A DNA stretch of 64,000 nt from Dactylorhiza incarnata. Taxonomy: Eukaryota > Streptophyta > Magnoliopsida > Asparagales > Orchidaceae. Each line of letters starts with the position of its first letter. Within the stretch, counting starts at the first letter, position 1. Under the pieces are notes generated by a model. That model ran no database searches, was not told the DNA's origin, and saw only the letters and a program-made list of their open reading frames with translations. Positions 56,863 through 64,000 of the stretch are shown here, in pieces. The position numbers and the translations under genes were made by a program. The DNA is taken from the NCBI GenBank assembly GCA_033032865.1, contig JAWHQI010000079.1:4840501-4904500 (forward strand). Reading direction: 5' to 3'.

Positions 56863-58913
56863 CTAAGCTCCTACTGGGATCTAGGGCTCAACATGCCATA
56901 TTATAAAGGGCATCTGGGTACACCTGCTTTAAATGGGGATTGAAAGTTCAAATCTAGCATATTGCAGGAGCGTTCCCGAACTTACACCTCTTCATTCGAA
57001 GAACTTTTTCCTCAACAATGTCACGGTTAATCTTCAGCATCTTCCCATAGCTTCCTGCAAATCTCTTGCTAGTTCTCGCGGACATCTTGCAAACCCTTTA
57101 CAAATCAACCCATGGCAATCCAAATGATCTATGAACCTATTTATAGAATTTTTGGATGGAAGCCGAAGTGTCGCTATGGAATAGAATCCTCTGTCGCCCT
57201 TATTATCACTCGTGACCTCCATATTTCTTTCAAAATTTATTCCACTAACAATATGAAGTGGCGTTCGCTAGTGTCACTAGCATAGATTCACAGAACTTAC
57301 TGTATATAGTGAAATAGTTGTCGCTGTACTATGTTGTGTATTTCATAACTATTATTGTTCAGTCTTGAGTTGTGTTCACTAACACAATGCGAACACCACT
57401 ATTCGCCTCGCTATTATGAACTTAAGACAGGGACTTGATAATACTTGGATGATATCGCAAAGTCAACGTTTGTTGGACTTTTAAGCCAAAATTCATGGAT
57501 AGTTCTTAAGCGTTCGATTCTCTCTTACACCACCTGATTGGGGAAATTCAGATCTTATTTGTCGGGCAAAGATTTCGCAGACCTTATCACACTGGAAGTT
57601 CTTTTGCTGTTATTCTGTTAATTCATCTGTACTCAATCCCGATATATTTATAGTAGTGTCGTGGTATCTTACTCTCGAAGGCAATCTACTCGAGAAATAT
57701 TCTGACATTTTCATCTGTCATCATATTCCCTAATTTTCTCTGTGACCGTCGGCTCAACAATTATGAGGGTCGAGAACTTGGTGGCGTTTAATTTTTCGGA
57801 AGTCATTGGAGAGACTTAGAAAAATGTTGGGATTCTGTCTACCCAGAGTTCCACGACCGCTCTCTTTTATGGGTGTAAACTGATACTCACCGATACCATA
57901 TGCATTCATGACATCTCTAAAGCAAAGTCAAAACTCAAGGCTTCTGCAAGCACTCGTACAACGCCTTACCTCAAGAGCAACGATCTCAGAATATTGTGGT
58001 TCTCGCCAACACTGATTGCAGACGCTTTACCTCACTTGTCGATGTCCTCAGGCTCCTACCAGGCACACTTGTATTTACTTGGCTAATTTTCTTTATCTGA
58101 CTGCTCGGGCAGCCTTTTTTCCATGTATGTAACTACACGCAGGTAGGCCCCCAATCAGTATAACTAGGGGATGGACAATATCTTGAGGGACCGCTGGTAT
58201 CTTACCCCTAGAACTTGTATAACACTCGCTCCCTGGAAACGGCGTTCACGAGCTCAATTTTGTAATCAAAATTTTAATCAATAAAATCACGCACGGCTAA
58301 AGGCTCGCGTTGTGCGAAGCCTTGTCTCGTCGTCTCTAAGTCTTTTCCATCCCACCGTCTCTAACCCAAAGTAATCTTCAACCGGTAGTACTCCAATTTC
58401 CTCCTTTTTAGCACGAACAATGAGATTAGGGAACTTTTTGGCCCAACGTCCACTATTGAACGAGTTGACTTCAGGAGTGTATTTCGAAAGGAAAAACTTC
58501 ATTATTTTTTTCTTCCAACTTCTTATATCTCCGCTTAATGACGATGATCATGCTCTCTACGAAGCCCAGGAGTACATAAGTTGAGCTCCTTTTGCGCCAT
58601 CCAAGTATTGTCAGTAGTATGATCCCTTCTCCAATAAACCAAACATCTCAATGCAGATTAGTCCGGTCTCATTGAAATCTCATGGCTCACAATATATGTT
58701 ATGCTTTCGATGGAAGGGTGAATGCGCTTGGGTGCCGAAGTAGGACTCATGAGTTTGATGGTAATTCGGTCGTAGGCTGAGGACAAGTGCCAAGTGTAGT
58801 TGGTGGTTGTAGGCTCAGGAGTGATGGCAGGGAATGAGCTCATATACTCATGTGACTCATAATATGAAGTGAAATTTTCAATGTTGAATAGTGTATGAAT
58901 TCCCATACTCTTA
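56863..58913. other. Unassigned sequence
   Basis: No supportable gene. Open frame 58287-58502 (minus, 71 residues) unrecognised. TATATTTATAGTAG at 57640 is TATA-like. May contain remnants of an LTR. Confidence 0.3.
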
Positions 58914-58953
58914 GGCCCCGTTCATTTGGGTAGAATTGGAGGAAAGGATTTGA

Positions 58954-58977
58954 AATGAATTCCCATGGGAATTCATT
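58954..58977. repeat. 24-base perfect palindrome near the Harbinger end
   Basis: Half-site AATGAATTCCCA followed by its exact inverse complement, 40 bases inside the terminus. A candidate transposase or Myb-protein binding site by position. Confidence 0.8.
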
Positions 58978-59399
58978 GCATCGGAATCCCTCCCCCCATT
59001 TCCAACCTCGCGAGCAAAGAATCGGGGATTCTTTCGCCTACGTCTCCCTCCTGAAAATCCCGTCGAGAGTAGGCTACCCTCCTATTCTATCGACGTGCTT
59101 GCCCTTTTTCTCCGGCGAGACACCACACCCTTCCTCTAGGGGCTTCTTCTCCGGCGACGGGAACACCTTTCTTTTTCTCCGGTGGGTCGAAGGTTAGTTT
59201 TTTTCTCTCTTTTACCCCATTCCGTGAGGTTCTTGTGGATTATAAGATGGTTTTTTTTATTACACTAATTGATGTTTCAATTTCATAGTTTATATGCTCG
59301 ACATGTCAATTTTTTTACCCATTTGGATGTATTTGGGATTTAGGTTATTTTTAGTGTTTATGGAATTTTTTGTGCGTGTGGATGAATATGTGTTTGTAG

Positions 59400-59620
59400 G
59401 TGTGTATGCGTGTGGATGAATGTGTTTGTGTTGTATGTGTGTATCTATGTGTGTATCTGTGTATCTATGTGTGTGTGTGTGGGGGGGGGGGGATATGTCT
59501 GTGTTTGTATGCGTGTATGTTTGGATGAAACTGTGTTTGTATGTGGTGTGTAGGTATGTATTTTTGTATGTTTGCTTCCATGTGTTCTTAATGTGTGTAG
59601 GTGTGTGCGTGTGCTTGGAT
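59400..59620 (+). repeat. GT-rich low-complexity tract with a 12-G run
   Basis: Irregular TGTGTG/TGTATGT repeats with twelve consecutive G at 59481-59492, in the leader of the Harbinger element. The 68- and 97-residue open frames spanning it are low complexity. Confidence 0.85.
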
Positions 59621-59657
59621 GCTTAATTATTTTTGCATTATTGTTTATATGTATATG

Positions 59658-61129
59658 GATGAAATAATGAAGCGTCGTAGACGTAGAAGACCAGCAGTTG
59701 CAGCGGCTCCTGCTGTGACCACTGTAGTTTTGATGAAACCCAAGATATCAAGAGATCTTGTAAAGTCCAACGCTAAGAATATTCTAAGGAAGATATTGTT
59801 CAATCGTTTGTACAATGGGACAAATGCAAATTATTTTAACCAACTTCGCATGAATAGAAACTCTTTTGAAACGCTGTGTTCTCTTGAGTCGTAGATTATT
59901 AAAAGACACAACATTTCAGTTAGAGAATCAGTTAATGTATCTCGATATGTCTTAGTTCACAATAAGAAATTTCAGGATGTCGGCGAAACGTATCTCTGTT
60001 CAATTGATACAATCAGTAGACATTTCAACAATGTGTTAGGGGAAATTCTCAAGTTATCCACCGATTTTATCAAGCTCCCTAATGCAATAACACAACGATG
60101 ACGTCATTTTGCGGTGAGCAATTTATTAGTTTCATACATTTATATGTGTAGTATACTTAAGGAGTATTTATATATATTCTGTTATCTTATAGGACTGTGT
60201 TGGCGCCATAGATGACACTCATATTGAAGCAATAGTCTCCGTTAAAGATCAAGGTAGATATCGGAATAGAAAACAAGTTATAACAACAAACGTCATGGGC
60301 GTATGTGATTCGAACATGAAGTTTGTATATGTATTGCCTGGATGAGAGTGATCATCATCGAACTCCAGAGTGTTGCGTACTGCATTCGAAAGAGTAGATT
60401 GTTTCAAAGTGCCGATAAGTAAATACTACCTTGTGGATGCGGGATACACTAACGGCCCAGGATATCTTGCTCCATATAGATCAATTGGATATCACCTTAA
60501 AGAGTGGTTCGTCCAGGGCAATAATCATCATCGAACTCCAGAGTATTGCGTACTGCATTCGAAAGAGCAGATTGTTTCAAAGTGCCGATAAGTAAATACT
60601 ACCTTGTGGATGCGAGATACACTAACGGTCCAGGATATCTTGCTCCATATAGATCAATTGGATATCACCTTAAAGAGTGGTCCGCGCAGGACAATAATCC
60701 CTTCAACTACAAAGAGTTGTTTTATCTCCGACACTCAAAGGAAAGAAATATTATTGAGAGGACATTTGGAGTACTTAAGAAACGGTGTAAAATTTTGCGA
60801 GGACCTTCTGTAGGTAAATGAAACTTAATTTTAGGCGCAATATCATCATTTCTTTCGTTGCTACCTAAAAATTACTTTTTACTTTAAACAGATTCAAATT
60901 ATAAACGTGCATTGCATGCTCCATAATTTCCTAATAGAGAGGAGATTAGAGAATTATACTAGATTTGCTGAAGTAGACATGGAGATATTGGTGCAAGATA
61001 CAAGTTGTGATAGCTATGAGTACACCGATGCAGTGTGCACAGTTCAAGCAACACCCTAGTGGGACTAATTTTAGAGATACTATGGCTATGAACATGTTCA
61101 ATGATTACCGGATTCGTTGTGGAGCATAA
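59658..61129 (+). pseudogene. Harbinger (DDE) transposase, broken
   Basis: Starts MDEIMKRRRRRRPA; LYNGTNANYFNQLRMNRNSF and LCSIDTISRHFNNVLGEI are the N-terminal region, with TAG 59893-59895 and TGA near 60100 in frame. An intron of about 88 bases ends TTATAG before DCVGAIDDTHIE (first catalytic Asp). YLVDAGYTNGPGYLAPYR carries the second Asp and ERTFGVLKKR the Glu. A second intron (about 60814-60890) precedes QIQIINVHCMLHNFL; the C-terminus reaches TMAMNMFNDYRIRCGA at 61129. A 173-base tandem duplication shifts the frame. Confidence 0.85.
60351..60696 (+). repeat. 173-base tandem duplication inside the transposase
   Basis: Copies 60351-60523 and 60524-60696 differ at only a few bases. 173 is not a multiple of three, so the second copy is out of frame. 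Confidence 0.9.
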
Positions 61130-61359
61130 AATCTTTTGTTGATGAAAGTTTTTTGTGGAGTTCAAATATATAATACGCTGAATGTTCAAATATAACAATA
61201 TTTAGTTGTTTTTTTATGTTTTGTGCAACACCCGAGGCGCAATATCATCATTTATTTTGTTCCTAACTAAACTTTGTTGACTTTTCTATGTTTTGTGCAT
61301 GACTATTATACATCTACTTGATGTATAAAAACAAAATTAAAGCTGGCAAAGAAAGTGAA

Positions 61360-61535
61360 TGGTCGCATGCTAACTGGACAACACAGATGGGCTGCTTTTT
61401 ATCCACTGCTTTTCTCGAATAGTAGTGTTTGGGAAATAAGGCGGCAAATGGTTGGAAAAGTGTCGCATTCACATCTGCGATTCAAGCATTAAAGGAGGAA
61501 TGTAATGTGGTTATAAATAAGGAAAAATGATGGCG
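61360..61535 (+). pseudogene. Harbinger Myb/SANT-like protein fragment
   Basis: Reads WTTQMGCF, GNKAANGWKSVAFTSAIQAL and KEECNVVINKEK in two frames: the Myb/SANT-like domain of the DNA-binding partner of Harbinger transposases. The remainder is missing. Confidence 0.65.
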
Positions 61536-61849
61536 CAAACCCCTTTGAAAGAGGTGTCTGTCTAGGTCTCATTGGCTAGGTCAGGCCAGGCTACGACCTA
61601 GCATGGGTCTAGACTAAAGTTGGATGCTGCCCAGTGCCCCATCTGGGCAGCAGCAGGGCATTGCCCAACTTTACAGCTGACAGCGCCTTGCCGGCCAGGC
61701 TCTTATAGGCCTACTGAGCACCAAGCTAGGCTTAAGCCCAGGCTTGGTGTAGCAAAAGTAACAATCCAACGGTCGAGATTTCAAGCATCAAATATTGCAA
61801 GGAAAAGCGCTAGTAACGAGGCACGCCACTTCTGAATAACGCCGTCAAT
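61536..61849. other. Unassigned segment with a hairpin
   Basis: Stem TGCTGCCCAG / CTGGGCAGCA around an eight-base loop at about 61625-61652. Clustered GGCTAGG/CCAGGC words nearby suggest a hAT-like MITE remnant. No gene. Confidence 0.35.
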
Positions 61850-62162
61850 GACTTTGAGAACCGTCTAATTTAATAAAGCAGATATTAAATACAGCACAAC
61901 GCCAACAGTGCCCAAGTAAGAACATTACATGTGTCCAACATGTCACAAGCAGCGAGGATAATTAATAAGTAATAACGGATAGTTTAGGCCTTTTTGTAAT
62001 TACTGTTTTAAAGGGTGTGTTTAAACACCTATATATATGAATACTCCTGTTGTAATAAGTTTAAGAGATTTTTAATAAGAAATGCTCTTCTTTGTTCTTG
62101 CCCCTTCGTCTCTCTCTCCCCAACCACTCTAGGCTTTCTTCTGTTCTATTGATATTGCTACA
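61850..62162 (+). repeat. 3' part of the 5' LTR of a gypsy element
   Basis: Ends GATATTGCTACA directly before the PBS. TATATATATG at 62031-62040 is the likely TATA box. The left border was not resolved. Confidence 0.6.
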
Positions 62163-62182
62163 TTTGGTGCTCTCGTCTGAAC
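62163..62182 (+). other. Primer-binding-site region of the gypsy element
   Basis: TTTGGTGCTCTCGTCTGAAC immediately follows the LTR end. The tRNA was not identified. Confidence 0.55.
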
Positions 62183-62185
62183 TCC

Positions 62186-63184
62186 ATGGCGGGGGGAAAA
62201 CTCGCTCAAGATGAACAACGCTGGGCGGACATCCAAAACGCTACCCTGGAGGAACAAAGGGAACGCCAACTTCAGATCGAATCCGTATGCAACGAACTCC
62301 ATACCAATGTAAATCTGTTAACCCAACAGATCCTTGCCACATGTGAACAATCGTCATCTCAAATGGAAGATATCCGCCAAGAAATGCGACAGCTGATCGA
62401 TGGACTGCAACAATCGATGGATACCAACAGATCTTGCTCGCAAAAGCAACCAGAACAGCCATTGGCACACTCGTCAAACAACATTCCGCAAACATCTCTT
62501 CTGGGCCAGCCAACAACGGGGATTCTTGGTGAACCACCGCTCATACCGCTAGCAATCCAGGTTGTTTCTCCACAACCTACATTACTTGCGATTCCCTGTC
62601 CACACGTTTCGGAGGGAGACCCTATCGACTGGCTTTATGATCTTAAGAATGTTTTTCAATATAATTCAATTAACCCACAAGAGTATATGATATATGCGAC
62701 ACTGCACTTAGACCAACCCGCTTCACGATGGTACCAAGCCACAATACGGGACCACCCGACAATTCCTTTCCAATTCTTTACTGAAGCTATTATGAAAAGA
62801 TTTGGACCCTCCGATTATGAAAACCCGGCGGGCGCACTAACAAAGTTAAAACAAACTACAACTGTTTTAAACTTCAAGAATGAATTTGAAGAACTCACTA
62901 CCCGCGTTCCAGGATTAGACCCTACATTTCTTACAAATATGTTTATCTCCGGACTCCAACCACACATTCAAGGCCAAGTACTTATTCATCGACCGACCGA
63001 GTTACATGACGCATACAAAATGGCACGTATGTTTGAAGCACAAACTGAGATTAATCAACGCAACAACCACACAATTACAAAACCATCAACAGGAACTATA
63101 CATAAGCATACTCCCTGGCAACAACCAGCTTTGAAACCACCTACTACTTTTATACCCAAGAACATGAAAAGACTCACCGTCTGA
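62186..63184 (+). CDS. Gypsy gag (capsid)
   Basis: 332 codons from MAGGKLAQDEQRW. N-terminal coiled-coil part to about residue 75 (QLQIESVCNELHTNVNLLTQ), then a Pro/Gln linker. The retrotransposon gag domain at residues 145-290 reads IDWLYDLKNVFQYNSI, ASRWYQATIRDHPTIPF, NPAGALTKLKQT, FISGLQPHIQGQVL. The stop at 63182-63184 comes just before the zinc-knuckle region, which is in the +1 frame. Element continues beyond the window. Confidence 0.9.
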   Translation: MAGGKLAQDEQRWADIQNATLEEQRERQLQIESVCNELHTNVNLLTQQILATCEQSSSQMEDIRQEMRQLIDGLQQSMDTNRSCSQKQPEQPLAHSSNNIPQTSLLGQPTTGILGEPPLIPLAIQVVSPQPTLLAIPCPHVSEGDPIDWLYDLKNVFQYNSINPQEYMIYATLHLDQPASRWYQATIRDHPTIPFQFFTEAIMKRFGPSDYENPAGALTKLKQTTTVLNFKNEFEELTTRVPGLDPTFLTNMFISGLQPHIQGQVLIHRPTELHDAYKMARMFEAQTEINQRNNHTITKPSTGTIHKHTPWQQPALKPPTTFIPKNMKRLTV

Positions 63185-63185
63185 A

Positions 63186-64000
63186 CTCCAAGCAAGGCGT
63201 GAAAAAGGCCTTTGCTATAATTGTGATGAACGATACTACTCAGGACATAAGTGTCGCGGGAAAGGCGTTCTTTGTTATTTCCAAGGGACAGACGATGAGG
63301 ATGTTAGTGAAACCTTTGAAAATGAACCAGAGGCGGACGAGGAAATTCCTCAATCTGCAGTCAGCAATCATGCTTTATTCGGCTCACCTCAAGAACACTT
63401 TCTTAGGTTCACAGGATATATATTACAAAAACGTATAGAAATACTTATCGATAGCGGAAGCTCACATAACTTTATCTCACCACGAACTGCACATTATCTT
63501 CAATTGCCAATTCACAGCATTCCGGAATTTCCGGTATATATGGGCAATGGCGCATCGGTGGGCTGTAAAGGGTTGTGTAAGGACATTCAGTTGTTCATCC
63601 AGGCTAAATCCTTCACTGTACAATTGTACGTCTTAGACATCAAGGGATCTGACATGGTATTAGGAGTACGATGGCTTAAGCCACTAGGACCAATCACCAC
63701 CGACTACTCAAACCTAACCATGTCATACACCGATTCAGTAGGATTCACCACATTATATGGACACCATAGACACCAGGATAGCCAAGTTTCATCATCAGAA
63801 CTATCTAGAATGTTAGCCTTAAAACCCTTAGCCACATGTTTTTTATTAACAACCGACGTGTCAATGCCCACCGATTCAGCAACGGAGACATTACAACCAC
63901 AATTACCACCAAAATTCACCACACTCCTTCAACAATATTCATTCTTATTTAACGAACCCACCACACTGCCCCTGGCTAGAGGAACAGATCACCAAATCGA
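63186..64000 (+). CDS. Gypsy zinc knuckle, aspartic protease and start of RT (partial)
   Basis: Open to the window end in the +1 frame relative to gag. CYNCDERYYSGHKC is the knuckle; ILIDSGSSHNFIS is the retropepsin site (usual DSGSTHNF); MVLGVRWLKPLGPITTDYSN is the protease C-terminal motif; LARGTDHQI begins the RT. In related elements gag and pol are usually one frame, so the shift at about 63170-63185 is probably a small indel. Confidence 0.88.

Larger units (their letters stand above)
58914..61535 (+). mobile_element. PIF/Harbinger transposon, right end lost
   Basis: Left terminus GGCCCCGTTCATTTGG at 58914, preceded by TTA (58911-58913), the usual target. Contains a DDE transposase and a fragment of the Myb-like second protein, the two-gene set of this superfamily. 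No matching right terminus is seen, and both genes are broken. Confidence 0.82.

Noticed and set aside
61625..61652. Hairpin as a possible microRNA precursor
   Set aside because: The stem is only about ten base pairs and lies in GC-word repeats typical of MITE remnants.

Overview
This is nuclear DNA of a flowering plant, probably a eudicot, and most of it is transposable-element sequence. The evidence is plant Ty1/copia (SIRE/Maximus-like) and Ty3/gypsy proteins, intron-bearing ORFs, a PIF/Harbinger transposase, a MULE, hAT- and Tourist-like ends, and one plant-specific transcription-factor gene (TIFY/ZML). I saw no rRNA, tRNA or CRISPR. Species assignment is not possible from the sequence alone.

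Layout. 1-9072: a large copia element on the minus strand (Copia-1), with gag, protease, integrase, RT/RNase H and an extra post-pol ORF; its 3' LTR lies outside the window. It is inserted into an older relative (Copia-1b, 9073-10008). 10009-13318: 3' LTR of an Athila-like gypsy element (minus), itself interrupted by an unrelated solo LTR (10792-12489, target duplication GAGGT). 13319-21500: Athila-like interior with a broken ORF, interrupted by a deletion-derived copia (14606-18305, duplication ACGCG). About 22320-27568: a Tekay/Del-like LTR (plus) with leader and gag start, interrupted by an Athila-family solo LTR (22607-24180, duplication ACTTC) and by a gag-only copia element (27569-36286, duplication TATTT). 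36950-39381: a second Athila-like 3' LTR and interior fragment. 39382-43867: a second Tekay-like LTR, carrying a dense W-box array.

43868-47380 holds hAT-like, Tourist-like and MULE DNA transposons. They sit upstream of the only ordinary gene, a ZML-type TIFY/CCT gene at 47399-47973, of which three exons are visible and the GATA-finger exons are not. 49443-54368 holds gypsy integrase and gag fragments plus a third copia gag and LTR (minus). 54369-58913 is mostly unassigned, with one MITE-like element. 58914-61535 is a decayed PIF/Harbinger element. 61850-64000 is the 5' end of a gypsy element (plus) that runs off the window.

The most interesting structure is regulatory. Several unrelated LTR families each carry their own GC-rich palindromic word array just upstream of a TATA box. 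In Copia-1 and Copia-1b the same word array plus a TATA box also sits just upstream of the post-pol ORF, and in Copia-1 that ORF appears to contain a 105-base intron. Together these suggest an internal promoter making a separate spliced message. The Athila-like element has its LTR word repeated upstream of its extra ORF as well.
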